64,000 bases of DNA, taken from NCBI GenBank assembly GCA_020161845.1, contig JAIUNK010000001.1:124001-188000 (forward strand), in the 5' to 3' direction. Shown here piece after piece: positions 49,955-58,670 of this stretch. The position numbers and the translations under genes are program-made. This DNA is from Actinomycetota bacterium. Its GTDB lineage: Bacteria; Actinomycetota; Actinomycetes; Actinomycetales; Dermatophilaceae. The number at the start of each line of letters is the position of its first letter. Position 1 is the first letter of the stretch. The notes beneath the pieces were generated by a model. That model did no database searches and was not told the DNA's origin. It saw nothing but the letters and a program-made list of their open reading frames with translations.

Positions 49955-49995
49955 GTTCGCCTCCAGATACGATCTCTTCGTCCTTCTCTTGTTCG

Positions 49996-50025
49996 ATTCT
50001 AGTACTCCGAGACTGCGCACATCAA
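49996..50025 (-). promoter_or_regulatory. Promoter of the DUF222/HNH gene
   Basis: Minus strand -35 TTGATG and -10 TAGAAT with an 18-bp spacer in a locally A+T-rich patch (about 49980-50075), 42 bp before the start codon. Confidence 0.6.
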
Positions 50026-50137
50026 GGTCTTTCTATTCATTCGTCTCTATCCGTATCAATTAGCCTGCCTCAGCGCGTCTTACCGCCAAGATTCGGACGT
50101 AGCCGCGCCTACCTGGCCGGCCGGATACGGTCCGCCC

Positions 50138-50746
50138 ATGCCCGCCGACCCCGATGCAGCCGCTGACGCTGACGCTGACGAGGCCAGGGTGATTGCGGCC
50201 GTACTTGCCGATCCCACGTGCGCGGCGATCCTGGATCGGATGCCGAGCCTGCACCTGCCCGATTGGTGGCTCACCGCCGGTGCGGTGTTCCAGAACATCT
50301 GGAACGCCCTCGAAGGCAGGCCGCCGGGCTGGGGGATCAAGGACTACGACGTCTTCTACTTCGACGCCAGCGACCTGTCGTGGCACGCCGAGGACAGGGT
50401 CATCCGCGCGGCGGCCGAGCTGTTCGCGGATCTGGGCGCCGTGATCGAGATCCGCAACCAGGCGCGGGTGCACCTCTGGTACGAGAGCCGGTACGGCGCA
50501 GCCTGTGCCCCCTTCACCAGCACGCGCGACGCCATCGATGCCTTTGCCTCGACCACCTGTTGCCTCGGCGTCACCCGGGATGCCCCGAGCGGTCCGGGTC
50601 TACGCCTCCACGCGCCGTACGGCCTGGCCGACGTCTTCGCCATGCACCTGCGCCCGCATCGGCGCCTCGCCCCGCGGCACGTGTACGACGCGAAGGTCGC
50701 GGACTACACGGCGCGCTGGCCGTCCGTGACTCACGACCCCTGGTGA
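50138..50746 (+). CDS. Nucleotidyltransferase-family protein (PF06042-like)
   Basis: A 202-residue soluble protein with the layout of the uncharacterised nucleotidyltransferase family PF06042. LHLPDWWLTAGAVFQNIWNA is followed by WGIKDYDVFYFDASDLSW, which carries the acidic KDYDVFYFD motif expected to bind metal. Later RNQARVHLWYESRYG and LRLHAPYGLADVFAMHLRP are also family-like. Function unknown. The N-terminus has an Asp/Ala repeat (DAAADADADEA). The ATG has no clear ribosome-binding site. It is divergent from the DUF222/HNH gene. Confidence 0.85.
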   Translation: MPADPDAAADADADEARVIAAVLADPTCAAILDRMPSLHLPDWWLTAGAVFQNIWNALEGRPPGWGIKDYDVFYFDASDLSWHAEDRVIRAAAELFADLGAVIEIRNQARVHLWYESRYGAACAPFTSTRDAIDAFASTTCCLGVTRDAPSGPGLRLHAPYGLADVFAMHLRPHRRLAPRHVYDAKVADYTARWPSVTHDPW

Positions 50747-50810
50747 CCGGACCGTCCAGCCGGTCTAGGGCCCTCGGCCACACGATCGATTCCCGCTGGT
50801 CAAGGCCCTT

Positions 50811-50877
50811 CCCCCACCCCCTCGCCGCTCCGATCGGTGCCCCGCGGTGGCCCCCACCCCCTCGCCGCTCCGATCGG
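50811..50877. repeat. 27-bp direct repeat in intergenic region
   Basis: CCCCCACCCCCTCGCCGCTC plus CGATCGG occurs twice, 40 bp apart. The 251-bp gap around it (50747-50997) holds no supported gene. Confidence 0.6.
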
Positions 50878-50997
50878 CGCCTCCGCGGGACGAGGCGCAG
50901 GCGACATCGGACGTCCACGCCGCGGGGGCTTCGCCATCGACGCCGCGCCATCGACACACGTGCGGCCAGTTCCGTCCCAGTGCAACCGCAGGTCAGG

Positions 50998-51753
50998 TCA
51001 CCGCAGCAGCAGGATGCCGAGGCGGCGGCGGGCGCCGCGCATGCCGACCAGGCCCAACGCGACCAGGTAGGCCACCGACAGCAGGCTGGCCCAGGTCAGC
51101 GCACCCGTGCACAGCTCCCGGCAGAGCACCACCCCGCGGTAGAGCGGGGTCACCTCGATGATCCAGCGCAGCGGCCCGGCCAAGGAGTCCACCGGGAAGA
51201 ACGTGCCGCTGAACAGCATCATCGGCACCAGCGCCAGAGTGACATATTCGAAGTCCTGCCAGCTCGTGAAGTGCGTCGTCACCCACATCCCGACGCCCGC
51301 GAACGCCAGGCCGATGAGCAGCGTCGCCGGCAGCGCCAGCACCGCCCACCACGACGACGCGAGTCCGAGCCCCGCCATGATCGCCAGGAATCCCGCCGAA
51401 TAGAGGCCGCCCCGGATCAGGGCCCAGATCGTCTCGCCGATCGCGACGTCGGTGGTGGACATGGGGGTGGCCAGCACGGCGTCGTACAGCTTGGCGTATT
51501 TCATTCGGAAGAACAGGTTGAACGTCGAGTCGTAGATCGCCCCCGTCATCGCCGCCGTCGCGAGCATCGCGGGCGCCACGAACGCCGCATAACCGATGTG
51601 CCGCCCACCCACCTCGAAGCCCTGGATCATCGCGCCCACCCCGATGCCGATCGAGAGCAGGTAGAGCACCGGCTCCAGGAAACCGGTAAGGAACACCAGC
51701 CAGTCCCGTCGGTAGACCACGAAGTGCCGGTTCACCAGGCGCCACGCGATCAC
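50998..51753 (-). CDS. ABC-2 type permease (exporter subunit)
   Basis: A 251-residue membrane protein with about six hydrophobic segments, of the DrrB/NodJ-like ABC-2 group. Landmarks are RDWLVFLTGFLEPVLYLLSI, the loop KLYDAVLATPMSTTDVAIGE and LFSGTFFPVDSLAGPLRWII. It pairs with the upstream permease and ATPase as an exporter for an unknown compound. The GTG start overlaps the upstream permease stop (GTGA) and has GGAGG ahead. It is the last gene of the three-gene operon. Confidence 0.9.
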   Translation of the reverse strand: MIAWRLVNRHFVVYRRDWLVFLTGFLEPVLYLLSIGIGVGAMIQGFEVGGRHIGYAAFVAPAMLATAAMTGAIYDSTFNLFFRMKYAKLYDAVLATPMSTTDVAIGETIWALIRGGLYSAGFLAIMAGLGLASSWWAVLALPATLLIGLAFAGVGMWVTTHFTSWQDFEYVTLALVPMMLFSGTFFPVDSLAGPLRWIIEVTPLYRGVVLCRELCTGALTWASLLSVAYLVALGLVGMRGARRRLGILLLR

Positions 51754-52559
51754 GAGATCAGCCTCCTGCCCAACCGCCGGATCGCCCAGGCGCCGCCGGC
51801 CAGGGCGAGGACGAGCAGGTACGTCGTGTGCCCCGCCACCACCAGCCAGTCGATGGCCTCCCACGGCGCGAGCAGGAACGTCCTGGTCAGCTCCACCCCG
51901 TGATAGAGCGGGGTGAGCTGGGCGGCCAGCTGCAGCGGCGGCGCCAGGTTGGTCACCGGGAAGAACGCCCCTGAGAACAGGAACAGCGGCGTCACGACGA
52001 CCCGCATGATCACCGAGAACACCGAGTCGGACGTGGCCCGGGCCGCCACCGCGAAGAACGGCGTCGCAAAGCTCAGCCCGATCAGCAGCTGGACCACGAA
52101 CGCCGCCAGGACCCCGGGCACCCCGCGATAGATCCCGAACGGCACCAGGGCCAGCATGAAGATCGCGCAGGTCGTCGCGATCCGGAACGCCACGAAACCC
52201 ATGTGCGCCAAGAACACGTCGGCGACCCGCAGCGGCGTGGCGACCATCGAGAAGTAGGTCTTGTTCCACTTGAGCATGCCCATCACCGGCCACAAGACCT
52301 CGCCCATCGCGATCTGCATGGCGTGCGCGGCGAGCAGCCCGGGCGCGACGAAGTGCAGATAGGACGTGGCGCCCGGCAACGCCGCCCCGGAGGAGTCGAC
52401 GAACCGACCGAGCAGCATCCCCATCGCGACGAGATAGAGCACCGGGGTGATGAAGCTGTTGAAGACCGAACCGCGCCAGGTGCGCTTATAGACGGTCATC
52501 CAGTAGTCGGCCTGGCGCCCGATCATGGTGAGCCGGCTGGGCTGCGCGACGACGGACAT
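51750..52559 (-). CDS. ABC-2 type permease (exporter subunit)
   Basis: A 269-residue permease homologous in layout to the next gene: KRTWRGSVFNSFITPVLYLV, MGMLKWNKTYFSMVATPLRV and LFLFSGAFFPVTNLAPPLQL match the ABC-2 pattern. Two distinct permeases with one ATPase point to a heterodimeric exporter rather than a homodimer. The ATG lies 3 bp beyond the ATPase stop, so all three genes are translated from one message. Cargo unknown; drug or lipid-like compounds are usual for this class. Confidence 0.9.
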   Translation of the reverse strand: MSVVAQPSRLTMIGRQADYWMTVYKRTWRGSVFNSFITPVLYLVAMGMLLGRFVDSSGAALPGATSYLHFVAPGLLAAHAMQIAMGEVLWPVMGMLKWNKTYFSMVATPLRVADVFLAHMGFVAFRIATTCAIFMLALVPFGIYRGVPGVLAAFVVQLLIGLSFATPFFAVAARATSDSVFSVIMRVVVTPLFLFSGAFFPVTNLAPPLQLAAQLTPLYHGVELTRTFLLAPWEAIDWLVVAGHTTYLLVLALAGGAWAIRRLGRRLIS

Positions 52560-52562
52560 CGC

Positions 52563-53549
52563 TCACTCCACCAGGGTCCGGCCGGTGAGGTGCAAGAACA
52601 CGTCCTCCAGCGTGGACCGCCGCACCAGCGTCGTCTGCGGCGCGACCCGCTCGTGCACCGCGGTCGCGGTGGCATCGGCGTGGTCGGTGTAGAGCAGGAT
52701 CCGGTCCGGCAGGACCTCGGTGCGGGTGACCAGGCCCTCCAGCCGGCCCGCCACGGCGGCCATCTCGTCGGGGGTGATGACCCCGAACCGCGCCTCGACG
52801 ACCTCGCGCGTGGAGTGCTCGGCGATCAACTCCCCCGGCGAACCCTGCGCGACGATCACCCCGCCGTCGACGACGACGAGTCGGTCACACAGCTGCTCGG
52901 CCTCGTCCATGTAGTGCGTCGTCAGGATCTGGGTCACCCCGGCGTGCTTGAGCCGGTAGAGCTGGTCCCACAGCAGGTGCCTGGCCTGCGGGTCCAGACC
53001 CGTCGTCGGCTCGTCGAGCAGCAGCAGGTCGGGGTCGTTGACCAGGGACCGCGCGATCGTCAGCCGGCGCTTCATGCCGCCCGACAGGTCGTCGACCTTG
53101 GCGCCGGCCTTCTCGGAGAGGTTGACGAAGTCGAGCAGTTCGTCGGCCCGGCGCCGCACGTGATCGCGCGGCAGCCCGAAGTATCGCCCGTAGACCGTCA
53201 GGTTCTCGCGCACGGACAGCTCCGCGTCGAGGGTGTCGTCCTGCGGACAGACGCCGAGCCGGGCCCGAATCTGGGAGCCGTGCGTCTCCGGGTCCATGCC
53301 GAGCACCCGCAGGTCACCGCCGGTGCGCGGGCTCACCGTCGCGATCATCCGCATGGAGGTCGACTTGCCGGCGCCGTTCGGGCCGAGGAAGCCGAACAGC
53401 TCCCCCCGGCGGACCTCCACGTCGATCCCCCGGACCGCCTCGAACGCGCCGTACGACTTGCGCAGCCCCCGCGCCCACACCAGCGCGTCCGGATCCGGCC
53501 TGCCGCCCGCGGACGCCTGACCTGTCCCGGCGCGCTCCTCCCCCGTCAT
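52563..53549 (-). CDS. ABC exporter ATP-binding protein (DrrA/NodI-like)
   Basis: A 328-residue ATPase with Walker A GPNGAGKST, Q-loop VCPQDD, signature LSGGMKRRL, Walker B LLLLDEP and the H-loop in TTHYMDEAEQL. The C-terminal about 90 residues (EVVEARFGVITPDEMAAVAG onward, ending LEDVFLHLTGRTL) form the DrrA-type regulatory tail. It energises the two permeases downstream. The ATG has no Shine-Dalgarno sequence; the longer GTG alternative eleven codons upstream has none either, so the message may be leaderless. First gene of the operon. Confidence 0.93.
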   Translation of the reverse strand: MTGEERAGTGQASAGGRPDPDALVWARGLRKSYGAFEAVRGIDVEVRRGELFGFLGPNGAGKSTSMRMIATVSPRTGGDLRVLGMDPETHGSQIRARLGVCPQDDTLDAELSVRENLTVYGRYFGLPRDHVRRRADELLDFVNLSEKAGAKVDDLSGGMKRRLTIARSLVNDPDLLLLDEPTTGLDPQARHLLWDQLYRLKHAGVTQILTTHYMDEAEQLCDRLVVVDGGVIVAQGSPGELIAEHSTREVVEARFGVITPDEMAAVAGRLEGLVTRTEVLPDRILLYTDHADATATAVHERVAPQTTLVRRSTLEDVFLHLTGRTLVE

Positions 53550-53695
53550 GTCGGGCACGCTAACAGCCGCACCCGACAACACTCACCGGGTTTTCGTTTC
53601 CCCAGGTCCGCCCGTGTCCGAGCGCCCGAATCGCCGCGCCGGGCGCCGCACCGGTAGCGCGCACCGCCGGTAGCGCTCCGCACCGGTCCCGCGCC

Positions 53696-54397
53696 TCACC
53701 GGTAGAACGTGAAGATCCGCCCCTCGGGTCCCGACGGTTGCAGCGCGGCCTCCTCGGGCAGCGGCGACGCCGGGTCAGCCACCAGCCGCTCGACGCCGAC
53801 CCGCATCGCGGTGCCCTCGACCTGCTCCGTCACCGACACCCTCTCGAATCCCGCCTCGTCGAACCACGCCCGGATGGCCGGCCCCAGGTCGGGCTCCTGA
53901 GCGCCCCGGGTCCACAGCACGGTCGCCCCGGGCGCACACAGCGTGCGGGCCACATGGATCAGCCGGCGGATGTCGGCGGCGGTGATATTGCCCATGATCC
54001 CCGACAGCAGCAGCAGGTCGGCGGGCCGCAGGCCCTCGTACGCCGACAACAGCCCCGCGTCCGCACGCCGGACGATGATCCGCCCCGCGCACCCCAGGGC
54101 CACGATCTCGGCGTCGGCCACCGCACAGATCGCCTCGTCGATCTCGACCAGCGCACCGGTGACCCGCTCCCGGTCGTCCCGCTGCGCCAGCACCCCGAGA
54201 ATGTCGCGACCCTCACCCGCGCAGACGCTGATGACCTGGACGGCGGCGGGGGCGGTGCCCTCGAGGTACGTCGTGAGCTGCGCCTGCACCTCCCGCAGCC
54301 GGGCGGACAAGGCGGAGGACGGATCGTCGTACGCCGTGTGCCAGGCGACATAGTCGCGCAGCCGGGGGTCCTGCGCCGTCCCACCGTCGTCGGTCAT
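53696..54397 (-). CDS. Class I SAM-dependent methyltransferase-like protein
   Basis: A 233-residue Rossmann-type methyltransferase. QVISVCAGEGRDILGVLAQR is motif I, ALVEIDEAICAVADAEI provides the acidic ribose contact and LLLLSGIMGNITAADIRRLI follows as motif II/III. The substrate is unknown; the class can act on small molecules or lipids. GGGAGG before the ATG supports this start. It lies 36 bp beyond the stop of the PLP-enzyme gene on the same strand, so the pair probably forms one unit. Confidence 0.85.
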   Translation of the reverse strand: MTDDGGTAQDPRLRDYVAWHTAYDDPSSALSARLREVQAQLTTYLEGTAPAAVQVISVCAGEGRDILGVLAQRDDRERVTGALVEIDEAICAVADAEIVALGCAGRIIVRRADAGLLSAYEGLRPADLLLLSGIMGNITAADIRRLIHVARTLCAPGATVLWTRGAQEPDLGPAIRAWFDEAGFERVSVTEQVEGTAMRVGVERLVADPASPLPEEAALQPSGPEGRIFTFYR

Positions 54398-54433
54398 GCA
54401 TCCTCCCGGCCTCGACACCTCGCACACCCGACC

Positions 54434-56167
54434 CTAGGCGCGCAGGCACACCGCGGGCAGCTCGAACCAGCGCAGGTGCTCGAACTCCGGGGAGGTCGCC
54501 GGTTCCCCCCAGCCGGCCGGATCGCGGGCCGGCTCGCGCGCCGCCTGCGCGGCAGCGTCCGCGAAGATCCGGCGCGCCTCGTCCAGATAGCCCGCCAGGG
54601 CTCGTTCCGGGGCGGTGACGTGCGCGGTCGGGTAGGTGAGCCGACCCTCGTCCCAGTCCAGCATGGCCAACCGCAGCGGCGGCTCGACCGGTCCGGCCTG
54701 GTGCCGCCAGCGCCCGGTCGCCGGGTCGAAGCGGTAGTCCGGCAGCAGCCGCCAGCCGTCCCGCGCGACCAGCTCGACCGCCGCGATGACGTAGTCGACG
54801 ACCCGCTCCGAGACGAAGTAGTTGAAGTTGACGCGCACCCAGCCCGGCTTGATGCCCTCGCAGCCGCCGGTGATCTCGGCCTCGAACTCCTTGGACGCCG
54901 CCAGGTCGATGCCCAGCAGCCGGTGCCCATACGGCCCGGCGCAGGAACAACCGCCGCGGGACTGGATCCCGAACAGGTCGTTGAGCAGCGCGACCACGAA
55001 GTTGTGGTGGAGATATTTGCCGCTGGGCGCCTTCACCACGAACGAGGTGATCGACAGGCGGTCCGCGTCGAGATTGCCCAGGATCTCGATGCCGGGATGC
55101 GCGGTCCAGGCGGTTACGGCACGCCGCAGGTAGTAGTCCTCGAAGGCCCGGATGGTCTCCACCCCGACCGCGCGCTTCAGGGCGAAGACCAGGCCGGCCC
55201 GGATCGACTCGACGATGGCCGGGGTGCCGCCCTCCTCGCGGTGCACGACGTCGGTCAGATAGCTGTGGTCCACCGGGTTGACGTAGGCCACCGTTCCACC
55301 GCCGGGGACGTCGGGCACCCGGTTGCGGCACAGCTCCCGGCGTACCACCAGCACCCCCGGCGTGCTCGGACCCCCCACGAACTTGTGCGGGGACAGGAAC
55401 ACCGCGTCCAGGTAGGCGTCGGGGGCATGCGCGGGGTGCATGTCGATGGCGACGTACGGCGCGGCGGCCGCGTAGTCCCAGAAGGACAGCGCCCCGTGCC
55501 GGTGCAGCAGCGCCGCCACGGCCGCGGTGTCGGTGACGATGCCGGTGACATTCGAGGCCGCCGAGAACGAGCCGATCTTGACCGGCCGGTCGGCGTATTC
55601 GGTGAGCCGCGCGGTCAAGTCCGCGAGGTCGATGTGGCCGTCCGGGTCCTCGTGGATCTCGATGACGTCGGCGATCGACTCGCGCCAGGGCAATTCGTTG
55701 CTGTGGTGCTCATACGGTCCGATGAAGACCACCGGCCGCTGCTGCGCCGGGATGTGGGCGGACAGCTGGTGATCGTCCTCCAGGGTGGAGGGGATCCGGA
55801 TGCCGAGGATGCCCACCATCTTGTCGATGGCTCCGGTCGAGCCGGCCCCGCAGAAGATCACCGCGTCGCCGTCGTCGGCCCCGACGCAGTCGGCGATGAT
55901 CGCGCGGGCGTCCTCGCGCAGCCGGGTGGTCTGCAGGCCCGTCCCGGAGGACTCGGTGTGGGTGTTCGCGTAGGAGGGCAGGACCGCATCCCGGAGGAAG
56001 TCCTCGAGGAAGGTCAGCGCCCGCCCGGAGGCCGTGTAGTCGGCATAGGTGACGCGGCGCGGCCCGTAGGGCCCCGTCATCACGAGGTCGTCGCCGATCA
56101 CGGATTCGCGGATGGTGCGCAGCAGCGGGGTCTCGGTGGGGCGGGTGGTGTCGGGCACAGCGGACAT
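54434..56167 (-). CDS. Class V aminotransferase-fold PLP enzyme (cysteine desulfurase-like), long form
   Basis: A 577-residue fold-type I PLP enzyme of the class V group. THTESSGTGLQTTRLREDA, FCGAGSTGAIDKMVGI, PYEHHSNELPW and SPHKFVGGPSTPG (Schiff-base Lys) are family motifs, and GGCSCAGPYG near residue 415 holds Cys residues in the region of the desulfurase active loop. An extra C-terminal part of about 100 residues (from WRLLPDYRFDPATGRW) is unusual for desulfurases. The substrate is unknown and sulfur chemistry is not proven. The start is uncertain: GGAGG abuts this ATG, and a GTG three codons later would have better spacing. A methyltransferase gene follows. Confidence 0.85.
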   Translation of the reverse strand: MSAVPDTTRPTETPLLRTIRESVIGDDLVMTGPYGPRRVTYADYTASGRALTFLEDFLRDAVLPSYANTHTESSGTGLQTTRLREDARAIIADCVGADDGDAVIFCGAGSTGAIDKMVGILGIRIPSTLEDDHQLSAHIPAQQRPVVFIGPYEHHSNELPWRESIADVIEIHEDPDGHIDLADLTARLTEYADRPVKIGSFSAASNVTGIVTDTAAVAALLHRHGALSFWDYAAAAPYVAIDMHPAHAPDAYLDAVFLSPHKFVGGPSTPGVLVVRRELCRNRVPDVPGGGTVAYVNPVDHSYLTDVVHREEGGTPAIVESIRAGLVFALKRAVGVETIRAFEDYYLRRAVTAWTAHPGIEILGNLDADRLSITSFVVKAPSGKYLHHNFVVALLNDLFGIQSRGGCSCAGPYGHRLLGIDLAASKEFEAEITGGCEGIKPGWVRVNFNYFVSERVVDYVIAAVELVARDGWRLLPDYRFDPATGRWRHQAGPVEPPLRLAMLDWDEGRLTYPTAHVTAPERALAGYLDEARRIFADAAAQAAREPARDPAGWGEPATSPEFEHLRWFELPAVCLRA

Positions 56168-56309
56168 TCCTCCACGGTGCGGTGCGCGCCGGACAGGCAC
56201 AAGACCAGGATCTTTGCCGATCACATAATGTTTGGTTACGCGGGGCCGCTGCGTCGAAACCCATGATTACCGAAGGGACGAATGGCCCTGTGACCACTAG
56301 GCTTGCGCC

Positions 56310-57689
56310 ATGAGTGCGCAGGGATTGGCGAGCGCGCAGGCCAAGATGACCGCGGCCGGCGTCACCCAGGAGGCCATCGACGTCTTCAGCCACTACTACC
56401 GCGAGTTGGAGGCCGGCGCGACCGGCCTGATCGCGGAGGCCGACATCGAACCGCTCCCCCAGCCCACCCGACTGGCCGACATCGAGATCGGCGACGCCGA
56501 CGCCCGCGCGGCCCTGGACCGGACCGTCATCCTCAAGCTCAACGGCGGCCTGGGCACCTCGATGGGCATGGCGCAGGCGAAATCCCTGCTGCCGGTGCGG
56601 GCGGGCCAGACCTTCCTCGACCTCATCTGCCAGCAGATCCGAGCGGCCCGCGCGACGTACGGCGCCCGCCTGCCGCTCATCTTCATGAACAGCTTCCGCA
56701 CCTCGGCGGACACCCTGGCGGCCCTGGCCGCGCATCCCGACCTGGCCACGGCGGGGCTGCCGCTGGACTTCGTCCAGAACCAGGAACCCAAGCTGCGCAC
56801 CGACGACCTGACCCCGGTGGAGTGGCCGGCGGACCCGAGCCTGGAGTGGTGCCCCCCGGGCCATGGCGATCTCTACACCGCCCTGCTCGCCTCGGGGCTC
56901 CTGCGGCAGCTCGTCGAATCCGGCTATCGCTATGCGACAGTGAGCAATTCGGACAATCTCGGGGCCACTCCGGACGCCCGGATCGCGGGCTGGTTCGCGG
57001 CCTCGGGGGCGCCGTACGCCGTGGAGGTGTGCCGCCGCACCGCCGCCGACCGCAAGGGCGGTCACCTGGCCGTACGCCGCAGCGACGGCCGCATCATCCT
57101 GCGCGAATCGGCCCAGACCGCCGCCGGCGACATGGCCGCCTTCACCGACGAGACCCGACACGCCTTCTTCAACACCAACAGCCTGTGGTTCGACCTGACC
57201 GCGGTCCTGGACGTGCTGACCGAGCGCCAGGGCGTGCTCGGCCTGCCCCTGATCCGCAACGTCAAGACCGTCGACCCGACCGACCCGGCCAGCCCGGAGG
57301 TCTTTCAGATCGAGACCGCGATGGGGGCCGCCGTCGAGGTCTTCCAGGGGGCCCAGGCCCTGGAGGTCGGCCGGGACCGGTTCCTGCCGGTCAAGACGAC
57401 CAACGACCTGCTGCTGCTCCGCTCCGATGTCTACGACGTCACCGACTCGGGCGCCGTCGTCCAGGTCGTCGATACGGCTCCGTTCATCGACCTCGACCCG
57501 GCGTATTACCGGCGGATCGCCGACTTCGAGGCCCGCTTCGGCCACGGCGTACCGTCCTTGCGCGACTGCACCGAACTGACCGTGGCCGGGGACTGGACCT
57601 TCGAGGCGGGCGTCGTCTGCGAGGGCGTGGCGGAGCTGGCCGACGCCGGCGAGCCCCGCACCGTCGCGGCGGGAACGGTTCTGCGGTAG
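56310..57689 (+). CDS. UTP--glucose-1-phosphate uridylyltransferase (UDPGP type)
   Basis: A 459-residue eukaryote-like UDP-glucose pyrophosphorylase. The nucleotide-binding signature VILKLNGGLGTSMGM is intact, with PLIFMNSFRTSADTL, EWCPPGHGDLY, VSNSDNLGA and FLPVKTTNDLLLL following in family order. It makes UDP-glucose for glycans, glycolipids or trehalose. Length is normal. It is distinct from the usual bacterial GalU type. It starts 142 bp from the divergent PLP-enzyme gene and is followed after 5 bp by a YdcF-like gene, probably in one operon. Confidence 0.93.
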   Translation: MSAQGLASAQAKMTAAGVTQEAIDVFSHYYRELEAGATGLIAEADIEPLPQPTRLADIEIGDADARAALDRTVILKLNGGLGTSMGMAQAKSLLPVRAGQTFLDLICQQIRAARATYGARLPLIFMNSFRTSADTLAALAAHPDLATAGLPLDFVQNQEPKLRTDDLTPVEWPADPSLEWCPPGHGDLYTALLASGLLRQLVESGYRYATVSNSDNLGATPDARIAGWFAASGAPYAVEVCRRTAADRKGGHLAVRRSDGRIILRESAQTAAGDMAAFTDETRHAFFNTNSLWFDLTAVLDVLTERQGVLGLPLIRNVKTVDPTDPASPEVFQIETAMGAAVEVFQGAQALEVGRDRFLPVKTTNDLLLLRSDVYDVTDSGAVVQVVDTAPFIDLDPAYYRRIADFEARFGHGVPSLRDCTELTVAGDWTFEAGVVCEGVAELADAGEPRTVAAGTVLR

Positions 57690-57694
57690 CGGGC

Positions 57695-58378
57695 GTGGCG
57701 CCTTCGGCCCGCCGCCCGTGGCGGCGCCGCGGCCTCCTCGCGGCCGCCGTGGGGGTCGTCGCGCTGGCCGGCGTCGTCGGTGGGTCGGCACTGTGGGTGC
57801 GCACCGCCGCGTCGGGCCGCGTGTATGACGTCGCCGCGGCGCCACCGCGCGACGTGGCCCTGGTGCTCGGCGCGGGGCTGCGCGCGGACGGTACGCCGAC
57901 GCCCTATCTGGCCGCCCGACTCGACCTCGCCCGCGACCTCTACGCCCGCGGCACCGTCCAGGTGGTGCTGGTCTCGGGGGACAACCGCACCGAGGCGTAC
58001 GACGAGCCGACCGCGATGCGGCGCTATCTGCTGGCGGCCGGCGTCCCCGCCGATCGCGTCGTGGCCGACTTTGCCGGGCTGGACACCTACGACTCCTGCT
58101 ATCGCGCGGCTGAGATCTTCGGCGTACGCTCGGTGATCGTCGTGTCACAGAGTTATCACGTTCCCCGGGCTCTGGCGGTCTGCCGGGCGCTCGGGCTCGA
58201 CGCTGTTGCCGTAGGAGATGACACCGGCCGCACCAGTCCGGCGACGTGGACGGCCGGGGAACAGCGCGAAATCCTGGCCGCCGTGAAGGCCACCTGGGAC
58301 GTCCTGTCGCAACGCACCCCGATCCTCGGCCCCCGCGAGTCGAGCGTGGCGACCGTCCTCTCCCACCAGCATCGATAA
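57695..58378 (+). CDS. YdcF/SanA-like DUF218 protein
   Basis: A 227-residue membrane-anchored protein: a basic N-terminus (ARRPWRRRG), one hydrophobic helix (LLAAAVGVVALAGVVGGSAL) and an external DUF218 domain. ALVLGAGLRADGTPTPYLAA, VSGDNRTEAYDEPTAM, DFAGLDTYDSCYRA and VVSQSYHVPRALAVCR are the SanA/YdcF landmarks. SanA is linked to envelope barrier function; the enzymatic role is unknown. GTG start with weak ribosome-binding site, 5 bp after the UDP-glucose pyrophosphorylase gene, hinting at a shared envelope-glycan role. Confidence 0.9.
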   Translation: MAPSARRPWRRRGLLAAAVGVVALAGVVGGSALWVRTAASGRVYDVAAAPPRDVALVLGAGLRADGTPTPYLAARLDLARDLYARGTVQVVLVSGDNRTEAYDEPTAMRRYLLAAGVPADRVVADFAGLDTYDSCYRAAEIFGVRSVIVVSQSYHVPRALAVCRALGLDAVAVGDDTGRTSPATWTAGEQREILAAVKATWDVLSQRTPILGPRESSVATVLSHQHR

Positions 58379-58670
58379 CGTCTTGGACAGATGTCCGATG
58401 AGGGCGCTCCGGGAGCCCACTTTCGTTCGAATTGGACGTCCGACTTAAAGCAAAGTGATCCCCTCGTCCAGGTCGAGCGTGCGTCAACTGCGGGTCTGGA
58501 TTTCGCTGTCACTGTTGTTTCCCGACAGCAGGTAGTGCGTCCGGAGCGCAGGCCCGGTAGCCTTGGGCCTTTTCATCGAATCTTCATCACAGAGGTCCTC
58601 CGTCTTTAACGCACGGTCGATTGTCTTGGTCGCGAAGCCAAGACCGTCAACTCACTCGCTGGAGGCCCCC
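58379..58670 (+). other. Long leader region upstream of the NFTQS protein gene
   Basis: 292 bp with no supported gene, less G+C-rich than most of the window. A small hairpin (GTCTTGG, 8-nt loop, CCAAGAC) at 58623-58644 would lie in the 5' leader 27 bp before the start codon. No clear promoter could be named. Confidence 0.45.
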
